From Comamonadaceae bacterium (GTDB lineage Bacteria; Pseudomonadota; Gammaproteobacteria; Burkholderiales; Burkholderiaceae_C), in assembly GCA_021299875.1 (NCBI GenBank), contig JAJTEW010000004.1, positions 124,001 to 188,000 of the forward strand: a DNA stretch of 64,000 nucleotides, given 5' to 3'. Every line of letters starts with the position of its first letter. The first letter of the stretch is position 1. The notes beneath the pieces were generated by a model. The model was not told where the DNA came from and ran no database searches. It saw only the letters and a list, made by a program, of their open reading frames with translations. This document shows positions 25,514 to 34,328 of this stretch, piece by piece. A program made the translations under genes and the position numbers.

Positions 25514-26074
25514 TCAGGTCCAATCTTCGCCCAAGTCCCACAGCGCAGAGTCCCCCTCGGCGGTAGGGGCCGACAAGCTGTCTGCCGAGTTGCTGCCCAA
25601 AGCGGTTGCGGGCGATGGGGCATCGTCGCCCAACAAGGCTTGAAGGCCTTGCAACAGGACGCCGCCTGCCACCACGCCCGTGGCCACGCCAAGCGCTGTG
25701 CCGCCCACTTGTCCCACCAAGCCCCGCATCCAGAGGCTGGGTTGCGCCGTGAGGGCACCGCCAACCGTCAAGGGCGCTGATGCCTGAGGGGGCGCAGCGC
25801 TGACGACCGTGTTTGACACCTCCGATGCTTGCCCTGGGTTGGAGGCTTGCAGTGCCGCAGCCGATGAGGCTTGCAACTGCTGCAATCGGTTTTGCGTGGC
25901 TTGCAGTGCCAAGGTCAACGCCATGGCCCGTTGTACCAAAAGGTAAGCGGCATCGGCTTGCGAGGCCAAGGCATCCCGGATGAGGCCATCGGCCACCGGG
26001 TCTTTGGCCTGAACACGCTGCTGCCGCAAAGTGGCTAAGAATTGCTGAAGTTGGTCGCGTTCCTGTGCGTTCAT
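25514..26074 (-). CDS. DUF2076 domain protein
   Basis: A 186-residue protein with the DUF2076 layout. An N-terminal helical region (MNAQERDQLQQFLATLR then ADAAYLLVQRAMAL) is followed by a low-complexity Ala/Ser/Pro linker, a Gly/Val-rich hydrophobic stretch near 118-147 that could insert in a membrane, and an acidic tail ending DLGEDW. The family is conserved in proteobacteria with no established role. It lies convergent to the YegD Hsp70 gene with only 14 bp between them. Confidence 0.82.
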   Translation of the reverse strand: MNAQERDQLQQFLATLRQQRVQAKDPVADGLIRDALASQADAAYLLVQRAMALTLALQATQNRLQQLQASSAAALQASNPGQASEVSNTVVSAAPPQASAPLTVGGALTAQPSLWMRGLVGQVGGTALGVATGVVAGGVLLQGLQALLGDDAPSPATALGSNSADSLSAPTAEGDSALWDLGEDWT

Positions 26075-26164
26075 GAGCGAGGTTCTCCTGGCAGGGTCAT
26101 GACTGGGGTTCAGGCCATTGTGGACAAGCCCACGCCCCAACGGGCGTTAAGGGCTTCAGCATTG

Positions 26165-27364
26165 TCAGGTTTTTTGCAGATAAACATAAGCACCCATGAG
26201 GGGTTGGGCCTGGTCCAGCCGCAGGGGCGCGCGGTGCACCTTGGCCCATTGCCAGCCGTGTTGAACGGCCAGCTTTTGCAAATACGTCAAGGCATGCGCA
26301 TAACGCAAACTGCTGTGCAGCTGCACGTCAAATCCCGGGTCGGCCTCTTCGACGGTCAGGGCCAGCCAACCGCCCGAACGCACACGGGGGCTCAGGGCCT
26401 CAAAAACCGCCTCCAACCAGCCCACATAAATGAACACATCGGCCGCCAGCACCAAGTCGGCTGGCTCTGTGGTGTGCTGCATGAAGGCCACCAACTCTTG
26501 CGCATGCAAGCTGTCGTAAACCCCCAGCGCACGGGCCTTGGCCACCATGGCCGATGACAGGTCCACACCGGACAAATGCTGGGCGCGCGGGCGGACCAAT
26601 GCGCCGCACAAACCGGTGCCGCAGCCCAAGTCCCATACCCGTTCAAAACAGGCAGCGGGGTCCGCAGGCAAGTGCTGCAGCAGCACGCTGTGGCCTTGGT
26701 AACCCAGTTGGCCCACCAGGTGCGCCTCGAAGTCATTGGCGTACTGGTCAAAGAGTTTTTCGACATAGGCCGCTGGCGCGTTCATCACAGGCCGATCCGG
26801 GCTCAGGGCGGCCAGGTAATAGCGGTGCAGTTCAGGGTCGGCCCCCAGCGCCAACGCTTGTTGGTAGCCCGTGATCGCTGCAGCGGTCTGGCCCATGTCA
26901 CGCTGGGCATGGGCACGTTGGCTAAAAGCCTCGGCCAGGTTGGGCGCGTGCACCAAGGCTTGGTCAAAAGCCTGCACAGCTTGAGGCAACCGCCCGGCAT
27001 AAGCCAGGCATTGGCCCCAGCGCAAACAAAACTCGGCGCCATCCGCGCCCAAAGCACGCGCTCGCTCATGGCTGTGCAGGGCCTCTGGCCATTGGCCCAA
27101 AGCCATCTGCGTCACCCCCCAAGCCACCCAGGCATCAAACGGCTGGTCATCGGCCGCCAGCGCTTGGCGCAGGCATTCATCGGCCTGCTCAAAGCGACCC
27201 AACTGAACGCAGCTGACGCCCAGATTCATCAACACCGAAGGCCTGCCCGGTGCCAGCTGCAAAGCCCGTTCAAAAAGTGATGCCGCCGCCTCAAATTGGT
27301 GGCGTTCAAACTGTTCAATGCCATCCAGAAAGACCAGGCGGGCTTGTTCGAGTGCGGAGTCCAT
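26165..27364 (-). CDS. TPR-repeat SAM-dependent methyltransferase
   Basis: A 399-residue fusion. Residues 1-185 are about five TPR repeats (for example ALFERALQLAPGRPSVLMNLG-like helices with W/Y-G-A/P spacing). A class I methyltransferase follows with motif I VWDLGCGTGLCGALV near residue 243 and the VDLSSAMVAKARALG loop. Such fusions usually modify a protein or small molecule presented through the TPR superhelix. The substrate is unknown. The gene is in a single-gene position between the DUF2076 protein and a divergent MFS transporter. ATG at 27364 is taken because the first TPR begins directly after it. Confidence 0.85.
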   Translation of the reverse strand: MDSALEQARLVFLDGIEQFERHQFEAAASLFERALQLAPGRPSVLMNLGVSCVQLGRFEQADECLRQALAADDQPFDAWVAWGVTQMALGQWPEALHSHERARALGADGAEFCLRWGQCLAYAGRLPQAVQAFDQALVHAPNLAEAFSQRAHAQRDMGQTAAAITGYQQALALGADPELHRYYLAALSPDRPVMNAPAAYVEKLFDQYANDFEAHLVGQLGYQGHSVLLQHLPADPAACFERVWDLGCGTGLCGALVRPRAQHLSGVDLSSAMVAKARALGVYDSLHAQELVAFMQHTTEPADLVLAADVFIYVGWLEAVFEALSPRVRSGGWLALTVEEADPGFDVQLHSSLRYAHALTYLQKLAVQHGWQWAKVHRAPLRLDQAQPLMGAYVYLQKT

Positions 27365-27457
27365 GCGCGCCAGTGTGACACAGGCTTTGTGACCTCAGGG
27401 GTGAGCCCATCCCGTGCAAGGCACAATGCTTTGCAACATGCGAACACCGGAGACACC

Positions 27458-28657
27458 ATGAAAGAAACCCCCTACGCCTGGGTGGTGGTTTGGGCCACAT
27501 TCGTGTGCCTGGCGGTGATCTTTGGGGTGTCGTACTCGTTTGCGGCGTTTTTTGAATCGTTCGCCGTTGAATTCTCGGCGCAGCGCGCCGATGTGTCCTG
27601 GATTTTTGGCCTCTCGGGCTTTGTTTATTTTGTCTTGGGCGCGGGCGGCGGCATGCTGGCCGACCGCTTTGGCCCGCGCATCGTGTGCTCGGCAGGCATG
27701 GCACTCATTGCGCTGGGCTTGCTGGCCACCAGTTGGGCCACGTCTTTGCTGGCGGTGTACATGAGCTATGGCTTGTTGGTCGGCCTGGGCATAGCGCTGG
27801 TGTACACGCCTTCTATTGCCAGCGTGCAACCCTGGTTCACCACCCGGCGCGGTTTGGCCGGGGGCATTGCCAGCTCGGGCGTGGGCGCGGGCACCTTGCT
27901 GGTGCCGGTGGGGGTGGCCATGGCCATTGGCCCCATGCCTTGGCGCGAGGCGATGCAGGTGTTGGCGCTGGGCGTGTTGGTGCTGGGTTTGTTGGCGGCG
28001 GCCTTGTTGCGGCGCGCACCGGCAGCACCGGCCAAGGCTTCAGGTGGCCCGGGTGCAGGCGGCTCGGCCACGGGCCTGAGCTTGCGCGAGGCCTTGCGCA
28101 GCCCCACGTTTCGCTGGTTGTACTTGGCCACGGTGCTGGCCTCGCCCGTGATGTTCATCCCGTTCGCACACGTATCGGCCTCTGCCCGCGATCTGGGCCT
28201 GAGCGAAGCGCTGGCTGTGGGCTTGGTGGGCTTGATTGGCGTGGGCAGCCTGGTCGGGCGCTTTGCGATTGGCTGGGTGGCTGACCGGCTGGGCCGAGCG
28301 CAAACCCTGGTGCTGATGCAGCTGTCCATGGGTGCAGCTTATGTGCTGTGGGCTTTGGCCGGTGGCCATGCGCTGCTGGCCTTGTTTGCCCTGTGGTTTG
28401 GCCTGAGTTACGGCAGCATTGTCTCGCTGCTGCCCGCCATCTGCATGGATTACTTTGGGGGCAAATCGGTGGCCAGCGTGGTGGGCACGCTCTACAGCGG
28501 CGCAGCTGTGGGCAATTTGCTCGGGCCCGTTCTGGCCGGGGCGGCATTTGACTGGAGCGGGCATTATTGGGGCGTGATGGCCGTGTGCGGCGTGCTGTCG
28601 CTGTGCGCCACCTGGGCCTCGCACCAAATGAAGCGCAGCGGCTTGGCGCAGTATTGA
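27458..28657 (+). CDS. MFS transporter (OFA/monocarboxylate-like)
   Basis: A 399-residue membrane protein with 12 predicted hydrophobic helices. The loop after helix 2 reads GMLADRFGPR, the MFS loop 2-3 signature, and GWVADRLGRAQT is its counterpart in the second half. A hydrophilic central loop near residues 190-210 separates the two bundles. The PWFTTRRGLAGGIASSGVGAG segment is typical of the oxalate/formate-antiporter and monocarboxylate branch. The substrate is not determined. ATG at 27458 follows GGAGACACC. A CoA-binding protein and metY follow on the same strand with short gaps and may be cotranscribed. Confidence 0.88.
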   Translation: MKETPYAWVVVWATFVCLAVIFGVSYSFAAFFESFAVEFSAQRADVSWIFGLSGFVYFVLGAGGGMLADRFGPRIVCSAGMALIALGLLATSWATSLLAVYMSYGLLVGLGIALVYTPSIASVQPWFTTRRGLAGGIASSGVGAGTLLVPVGVAMAIGPMPWREAMQVLALGVLVLGLLAAALLRRAPAAPAKASGGPGAGGSATGLSLREALRSPTFRWLYLATVLASPVMFIPFAHVSASARDLGLSEALAVGLVGLIGVGSLVGRFAIGWVADRLGRAQTLVLMQLSMGAAYVLWALAGGHALLALFALWFGLSYGSIVSLLPAICMDYFGGKSVASVVGTLYSGAAVGNLLGPVLAGAAFDWSGHYWGVMAVCGVLSLCATWASHQMKRSGLAQY

Positions 28658-28675
28658 ACGCAAAGAAGGACTGTC

Positions 28676-29143
28676 ATGCACAACGATTTGCACGCGCTGC
28701 GGCGCATCCTCAAAACCTGCCACACCATCGCTGTGGTGGGCTTGTCGGCCGAGTGGCACCGGCCCAGCTATTTCGCGGCCAAATACATGCAGTCGCACGG
28801 CTTCAAGATCGTGCCCGTCAACCCACGCTATGCGGGCCAGGCCATTTTGGGCGAGACCTGTTACGCCGGCCTGAGCGGCATCCCCTTCAAAGTGGACATG
28901 GTCGATGTGTTTCGCCGCAGCGAAGACGTACTGCCAATTGCCGAACAAGCATTGCAAATCGGTGCAAAGTGCCTGTGGCAGCAACTGGGCGTGGCCAACC
29001 CCGAGGCCGATGCCTTGGCCCGACAAGCCGGGCTGGATTCGGTGAGCAACCGCTGCGTCAAGATCGAACACGCCCGGCTCTTTGGTGGCCTGAACTGGGT
29101 GGGCGTGAACACCGGCATCATCTCAGCGCGGCGACTGGTATAA
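28676..29143 (+). CDS. CoA-binding domain protein (YccU-like)
   Basis: A 155-residue single Rossmann-like CoA-binding domain. The first strand and loop (TIAVVGLSAEWHRPSYFAA) and the IVPVNPRYAG segment match the YccU/CoA-binding family. It has no catalytic or ADP-forming domain. It lies 18 bp after the MFS gene with a good AAGAAGGA ribosome site and 6 bp before metY, so a three-gene transcript is likely. Its physiological role is unknown. Confidence 0.9.
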   Translation: MHNDLHALRRILKTCHTIAVVGLSAEWHRPSYFAAKYMQSHGFKIVPVNPRYAGQAILGETCYAGLSGIPFKVDMVDVFRRSEDVLPIAEQALQIGAKCLWQQLGVANPEADALARQAGLDSVSNRCVKIEHARLFGGLNWVGVNTGIISARRLV

Positions 29144-29149
29144 AAGACC

Positions 29150-30433
29150 ATGACCGACCGCCAATTCCACCCCGAGACCCTGGCCATCCATGCCGGGCAA
29201 ATTCCCGATGCGGCCACCGGCGCGCGCGCCCTGCCGATCTACCAAACCAGCAGCTTTGTGTTTGACAGCGCCGAGCACGCGGCCTCGCTGTTCAATCTGC
29301 AGACCTTTGGCAATGTGTATTCGCGCCTGAGCAACCCCACGGTGGCGGTGCTCGAAGAGCGCGTGGCCGCGCTCGAAGGCGGGCGCGCTGCGGTGGCCAG
29401 CGCTTCGGGCATGGCGGCCGAAACCATGGCGTTGATGACCATCTTGCAGTCGGGCGACCATGTGGTGGCAGCCGGGGCTTTGTACGGCGGCTCGGTCACC
29501 CTGCTGGCGGTGAGCCTGGCCAAGTTCGGCATCGAGACCACCTTTGTGGACGCGACAAAACCCGAAGCCTTTGCCGCCGCCATGCGCCCCAACACCCGCG
29601 CGGTGTATGCCGAAAGCCTGGGCAACCCGAGCATGGTGGTGCTGGACATCGCGGCCGTGGCCGAGGTGGCCCACGCACACGGCGTGCCGCTCATCATCGA
29701 CAACACCGTGCCCAGCCCGCTGCTGTGCAACCCACTCGCGCTGGGGGCCGACATCGTGGTGCATTCGGCGACCAAATACCTGGCGGGCCACGGCACCACC
29801 CTAGGGGGCGTGGTGGTCGAGGGCGGAAAGTTTCCTTGGGACAACGGCAAGTTTCCGGGCATGACCGAGCCGTCCAAGGGCTACCATGGCGTGAAGTTTT
29901 ACGAGACCTTTGGTGACTTTGGCTTTGCCATGCGCTGCCGCATGGAAAGCCTGCGTGTGTTTGGCGCGGCGCTCAGCCCCATGAGCGCCTGGCAGATTTT
30001 GCAAGGGGTCGAGACCCTGCCCCTGCGCATGCAAAAGCACTGCGACAACGCTTTGGGCGTGGCCCAATTTTTGCAGGCCGACCCGCGTGTGGCCTGGGTC
30101 AATTACCCCGGCCTGCCCGATCACCCGCAGCATGCGCTGATGCAGCGCCAGATGCGCGGGGCGTCGGGCTTGTTGGCGTTTGGTGTCAAAGGCGGCTTGG
30201 CACAGGGCGTGACGTTCATCGAGTCGGCCCAATTCATGAGCCACCTGGTCAACATCGGCGACACCCGCACCCTGATCAGCCACCCGGCCAGCACCACGCA
30301 CCGCCAACTCGACGAAGCCCAGCAACTGGCTGCAGGCGTGCCGCCCGACATGGTGCGCATCTCGGTGGGCCTGGAAAACTTAGACGACATCCTGTGGGAC
30401 ATTGACCAAGCGCTGGACAAGGCCAGCCCATGA
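29150..30433 (+). CDS. metY: O-acetylhomoserine sulfhydrylase (Cys/Met metabolism PLP enzyme)
   Basis: A 427-residue member of the cystathionine gamma-synthase/Met17 family, with the length and segments of the O-acetylhomoserine aminocarboxypropyltransferase branch. The PLP-binding lysine lies in HSATKYLAGHG, and the opening HPETLAIHAGQ and NVYSRLSNPT motifs are typical. It makes homocysteine from an acylated homoserine and sulfide, which would feed the MetH enzyme encoded at the left of the window. O-succinylhomoserine sulfhydrylase (MetZ) is the main alternative; the longer length favours MetY. Confidence 0.88.
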   Translation: MTDRQFHPETLAIHAGQIPDAATGARALPIYQTSSFVFDSAEHAASLFNLQTFGNVYSRLSNPTVAVLEERVAALEGGRAAVASASGMAAETMALMTILQSGDHVVAAGALYGGSVTLLAVSLAKFGIETTFVDATKPEAFAAAMRPNTRAVYAESLGNPSMVVLDIAAVAEVAHAHGVPLIIDNTVPSPLLCNPLALGADIVVHSATKYLAGHGTTLGGVVVEGGKFPWDNGKFPGMTEPSKGYHGVKFYETFGDFGFAMRCRMESLRVFGAALSPMSAWQILQGVETLPLRMQKHCDNALGVAQFLQADPRVAWVNYPGLPDHPQHALMQRQMRGASGLLAFGVKGGLAQGVTFIESAQFMSHLVNIGDTRTLISHPASTTHRQLDEAQQLAAGVPPDMVRISVGLENLDDILWDIDQALDKASP

Positions 30434-30463
30434 AGTGTGAATGTCGGGGCTGAAGCCGCCAAC

Positions 30464-31342
30464 CTACAGGCCACCCGCAGCTTGCTCGCGCATGCGCTCA
30501 GACTGGAGCAAGCCCAATCCAGCCGCCACCACCAGCGCAATGCCGCACCAGGCCAAAACATTGGGCACATCGCCCCACATCCAGTAGCCCAGCACCAGCG
30601 CCACCAACAAGCCGCTGTAGCGGAATGGCCCGATCACGCTCATGTCGCCCCAACGCATGCTGAGCGTGAGCAAGTGGTAGCCCGCAGCCAGGCACAGCGA
30701 CGCACCAAACAACTGCCACAGGTGCTGTGTGGCCATCGGCTTCCAGGGCTCGAACAAACTCCACACACCCGCCATCAAGGTGACCATGACCGAGGTGGAC
30801 AAAGTGATCAAGAGCGAAGGCACTTGGGCGGGCACCAGGCGCGTCATAAAATCGCGCCCCGCGTGCAGCAAGGCCGCAAACAAGCACAGCAAGGCATAGG
30901 CGTTGAAGTCCCCAAAGCGGGGCTGCACCACCAACAAAACACCCGCAAAGCCCAACACAATCAGCGCCCAACGGCTCGGCGTGACCCGCTCATGCAAAAA
31001 GAACACCGCCATCAACGTCAGGAACAAGGGGCCCGCCAGGTTGATCGCCGTCGCATTGCCCAGGGGCATGTGGAACACCGCGGTGAGGTAGGTGAAGGAC
31101 GCCAAGCTGTCGAGCACGGCGCGGGCAGGCACCGAGCGCGTCAGCGTGGTGCGCCAAAGCTGCAGCTGGCCCATCCACCCGGCCAGGGCCAGCAGCAGCG
31201 CCGTGGTCATCACGCCGCGCACAAAAATCAGTTGCGGTGTGGACAGGTCGGCGCTGACCCATTTGACCAGGGCGTCGTTGACCACAAAGAACACCATGGC
31301 ACCGGTCATGGTGACGATGCCGCGCCGGTTGTGCTGGCTCAT
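30464..31342 (-). CDS. EamA-domain DMT transporter
   Basis: A 292-residue protein with ten hydrophobic helices arranged as two EamA repeats. Typical features are the short N-terminal tail (MSQHNRRGI), the FVVNDALVKW first helix, and the basic last turn. Family members export amino acids, metabolites or drugs, or import sugars. ATG at 31342 overlaps the stop of the hydrolase upstream (ATGA at 31339-31342), so the two genes form a coupled pair. The exported substrate is not known; a product of the hydrolase would fit. Confidence 0.88.
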   Translation of the reverse strand: MSQHNRRGIVTMTGAMVFFVVNDALVKWVSADLSTPQLIFVRGVMTTALLLALAGWMGQLQLWRTTLTRSVPARAVLDSLASFTYLTAVFHMPLGNATAINLAGPLFLTLMAVFFLHERVTPSRWALIVLGFAGVLLVVQPRFGDFNAYALLCLFAALLHAGRDFMTRLVPAQVPSLLITLSTSVMVTLMAGVWSLFEPWKPMATQHLWQLFGASLCLAAGYHLLTLSMRWGDMSVIGPFRYSGLLVALVLGYWMWGDVPNVLAWCGIALVVAAGLGLLQSERMREQAAGGL

Positions 31343-32250
31343 GCCGTCAGCCCTTGCAGAAACGGCAAGGCCTTGGCCAGCAGCGCGTCAGGGTCTTCTT
31401 CGGCGATGTAATGGCCGCAGGGCAAGGCCTCGCCGCTGACCTGCTTGGCCACTTTTTGCCATTCCTTGAGGGGATCAAAACAGCGCTGCACCACGCCTTG
31501 CGCACCCCACAGCACCAGCAGTGGCATCTCCAGTCGACGTCCTTGCGCGATGTCCTCCCGGTCGTGCACCAAGTCCATGCCTGCTGACGCCCGGTAGTCT
31601 TCGCACAGACCGTGCGCAGCACCCGGCAAGGCCAGGCAGCGCTGGTATTCGGCCAGGGCGCGCACATCAAATGGCGCCAAACCGGCGCTGCGGTTGCCCA
31701 TGACATCGGTCACATAGGCCGCTGGATTGGCCGCAATCAAACGTTCGGGCAGGGGCTGCGGCTGGATCAAAAAGAACCAGTGCCAATAGGCACGGGCAAA
31801 GGCTTCGGTGGTCTGTTCGTACATGGCCAAGGTGGGTGCGATGTCGAGCAGGGCCATGCGGCTGACCGCTTGGGGGTGGTCCATGGCCAGCCGGTGCGCC
31901 ACACGGGCGCCCCGGTCGTGCGCCAGCACGGCAAAGCGGGTCAAGCCCAACTGGTGCATCAGGCGCACTTGGTCTTGCGCCATGCTGCGTTTGGCATAGG
32001 CGGCATGGTCTGGCCCGCCTTCGGGCTTGGACGAGTCACCATAGCCGCGCAAGTCGGCCGCGACCACGGTGAAGTGCTGGGCCAGCGTGGGGGCCACTTT
32101 GTGCCAAATGGTCAGGGTTTGGGGATGACCGTGCAGCAACAACAATCCGGGGCCCTGGCCACCCACCATGGCCGAGACCGAAATGCCGGGGCCGACCTCC
32201 AGCAGGTGGTGGGCAAAACCGGGAAACAAAGGCAAGGCAGGGTGGTTCAT
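31339..32250 (-). CDS. Alpha/beta-hydrolase, fluoroacetate/haloacetate dehalogenase type
   Basis: A 303-residue alpha/beta-hydrolase. It matches the fluoroacetate dehalogenase pattern at every key position: nucleophile D112 in HDRGAR, carboxylate-binding R113 and R116, D136, halide-pocket H157 and W158, Y219 in CEDYRA, and the base H280 in CGHYIAEE. These correspond to D110, R111, R114, D134, H155, W156, Y219 and H280 of the Rhodopseudomonas enzyme RPA1163 as I recall it. The oxyanion motif is LLHGHPQT. This strongly suggests hydrolysis of a 2-haloacid, though related folds include epoxide hydrolases. It is coupled to a DMT exporter. Actual substrate range is unproven. Confidence 0.85.
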   Translation of the reverse strand: MNHPALPLFPGFAHHLLEVGPGISVSAMVGGQGPGLLLLHGHPQTLTIWHKVAPTLAQHFTVVAADLRGYGDSSKPEGGPDHAAYAKRSMAQDQVRLMHQLGLTRFAVLAHDRGARVAHRLAMDHPQAVSRMALLDIAPTLAMYEQTTEAFARAYWHWFFLIQPQPLPERLIAANPAAYVTDVMGNRSAGLAPFDVRALAEYQRCLALPGAAHGLCEDYRASAGMDLVHDREDIAQGRRLEMPLLVLWGAQGVVQRCFDPLKEWQKVAKQVSGEALPCGHYIAEEDPDALLAKALPFLQGLTA

Positions 32251-32388
32251 GGGCCGTGTTTTTTTCGAAAGGCCATTATTGACCTGCGAGGCCCTGGCGC
32301 CTGTGACCTGTGAGACCCACGTTGGACAAAGGCTGGGACAGGCGAGCGCTTAAACTTCCGGCTTTGATCCCAACACAAGGAAGACCCC

Positions 32389-33102
32389 ATGGGCGCGCAA
32401 TGGAAAGCCAAAGGCAAAGCACAAGCCGCAGACGCCAGAGGCAAATTGTTTGGCCGCTTGGCCAAGGACATCATGATTGCCGCTCGCAACGGCGCTGACC
32501 CGGCCGCCAACTCGCGCCTGCGCCTGGTGGTCGAACAGGCCCGCAAAGTCTCTATGCCCAAGGATACGCTGGAGCGTGCCATCAAGAAAGGCGCGGGCCT
32601 GCTGGGTGACGCCATCAGCTTTGATCGCGTGATTTACGAAGGTTTTGCCCCACACCAAGTGCCCGTGATGATCGAGGTGCTGACCGACAACGTCAACCGC
32701 AGCGCGTCCGAAATGCGCGTGCTGTTTCGCAAGGGCCAGCAAGGCACCTCAGGCTCCGTCTCGTGGGACTTTGACCATGTGGGCATGATCGAGGCCGAAC
32801 CCAGCCAGGCCGGAGCCGACCCCGAGCTGGCCGCCATCGAAGCCGGTGCGCAAGACTTCGAGCCGGCCGACGAAGACGGCGTGACGGTGTTCATCACCGA
32901 AGCCACCGACCTGGACCTGGTCAGCCGCGCCTTGCCCGAACACGGCTTCAGCGTGGTGTCGGCCAAACTGGGCTACAAACCCAAAAACCCGGTCGACCCG
33001 GCCAACCTGAGCCCCGAACAACTCGAAGAAGTCGAGGCCTTTTTGGGCGCCATCGACAACAACGACGACGTGCAGAACGTGTTTGTGGGTCTGCTAGGCT
33101 GA
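32389..33102 (+). CDS. YebC/PmpR-family regulator
   Basis: A 237-residue YebC-family protein of normal length. The N-terminal [20 protein letters not shown] segment with the KLAKDI-like helix, and the central [19 protein letters not shown] segment, are family hallmarks. YebC-type proteins were described as transcription regulators and more recently as factors that relieve ribosome stalling. This short-loop variant (GAQWK rather than GHSKW) resembles the second paralogue in proteobacteria, so its function may differ. It lies 27 bp upstream of a Bug receptor gene with no overlap. Confidence 0.9.
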   Translation: MGAQWKAKGKAQAADARGKLFGRLAKDIMIAARNGADPAANSRLRLVVEQARKVSMPKDTLERAIKKGAGLLGDAISFDRVIYEGFAPHQVPVMIEVLTDNVNRSASEMRVLFRKGQQGTSGSVSWDFDHVGMIEAEPSQAGADPELAAIEAGAQDFEPADEDGVTVFITEATDLDLVSRALPEHGFSVVSAKLGYKPKNPVDPANLSPEQLEEVEAFLGAIDNNDDVQNVFVGLLG

Positions 33103-33129
33103 CGCCTTTCAAATGGTCAGGAGTTACAC

Positions 33130-34110
33130 ATGATTTCATCCCTGAGTTTTCGCCGTCTGGGCTTGGCCGCGTCGGTCTTGGCCGTGCTGGCCACCAGCAG
33201 CGCCAGCGCCCTGGCCCAAGCCTGGCCGCAGCGCCCCGTCAAAGTCGTCATTCCCTTCCCGCCCGGTGGCCCCAGTGACCTGGTCATGCGCACAGCCGCC
33301 GAAAGAATTTTGCCCATCCTCAAGCAACCCATCGTGATCGAGAACCAGCCCGGCGCGGGTGGCAACATCGGCGCCGCCAGCGTGGCGCGCGCCGCGCCCG
33401 ACGGCTACACCTTTTTGTTCGCGACCGACACGCTGCTCACCGTCAACCCGCATGTGTACAAAACCATGCCCTTCAAGCTCGACGACTTGAAGCCCATCAG
33501 TGTGTTGTCTTCGTTCAGCCAAACCCTAGTGTGCAACCCTTCGCTGGGTGTCAAAACGGTGTCAGAATTGATCGCCAAATCCAAAACCATGCCCCTGAGC
33601 TATGCCTCGGGCGGTGCGGGTGTGCCAGGGCATTTGTCCACCGAATTGCTGCTGAGCATGACCGGCATGCAGATGACGCACATCCCCTACAAAGGCCCAG
33701 CCCCCGCCATGCAGGACGTGCTGGCCAACCAGGTGCCTTGCGGTTTGTTGGCTGGGCCCACGGTGCTGCCGCATGTGCGCTCGGGCAAGTTGACGGCGCT
33801 GGCGGTGTCGGGCCAGGCGCGCTCGCCCTCTTTGCCCGAAGTGCCCACCATCGAAGAAGCCGGGGTGAAAGGCTACGAGGCCGATTTCAGCCTGATCTTG
33901 ATCGCCCCTAAGCAAGTGCCCGATGACATCGTGGCCAAATTCCGCCAGGCGGTGGTCGACGCGCTGCGCAACCCAGAGGCGACCGAGCGGCTCAGGGCCT
34001 CCGACCAGATCGTGATGGGCAGCACGCCCGAGCAGGCGGTCGCCAAAGTGGCCAAGGACTTTGCCAAATGGGGCGCGGTGTCGCGCAAGATCGGTCTGAG
34101 TCTGGACTGA
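33130..34110 (+). CDS. Bug/TctC-family periplasmic solute-binding protein
   Basis: A 326-residue receptor. A signal peptide covers about residues 1-31 (cleaved after ALA-Q), followed by the mature pattern WPQRPVKVVIPFPPGGPSD, the ENQPGAGGNIGAA loop and the HIPYKGPAPAMQD motif. It has a good AGGAG ribosome site ending 8 bp before the ATG. It lies next to a yebC gene rather than catabolic genes, so nothing indicates its ligand. No TctA or TctB gene accompanies it. Confidence 0.9.
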   Translation: MISSLSFRRLGLAASVLAVLATSSASALAQAWPQRPVKVVIPFPPGGPSDLVMRTAAERILPILKQPIVIENQPGAGGNIGAASVARAAPDGYTFLFATDTLLTVNPHVYKTMPFKLDDLKPISVLSSFSQTLVCNPSLGVKTVSELIAKSKTMPLSYASGGAGVPGHLSTELLLSMTGMQMTHIPYKGPAPAMQDVLANQVPCGLLAGPTVLPHVRSGKLTALAVSGQARSPSLPEVPTIEEAGVKGYEADFSLILIAPKQVPDDIVAKFRQAVVDALRNPEATERLRASDQIVMGSTPEQAVAKVAKDFAKWGAVSRKIGLSLD

Positions 34111-34328
34111 ACCCCACAGCCGCCGGGCTGTATCAGGGCTTTTCAGCCCGCGGGGCCCAAGGCGATCATGCCCAGCAACCATTGGCGCGCCATCTCCAGC
34201 CCGAGGTTCATGGCAAAGCTGTCTCCAGGTGCGGGACGTTGATCTGGCCCTGCCAGCCCACCATGATGCGGGCCCGCATTTCCCCGCCACTTTGGGCGAA
34301 TCTTTGAGCGCAACGGCGTGCAGTCACA

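Noticed and set aside
28658-29149. SAM riboswitch or MetJ-like control ahead of metY
   Set aside because: The gene starts 6 bp after its neighbour, leaving no room; nothing similar was seen upstream of the MFS gene.
34111-34328. Possible degenerate coding remnant on the minus strand (MNLGLEMARQWLLGM-like)
   Set aside because: Too short, broken by stops, and no family recognised; left as an intergenic gap.
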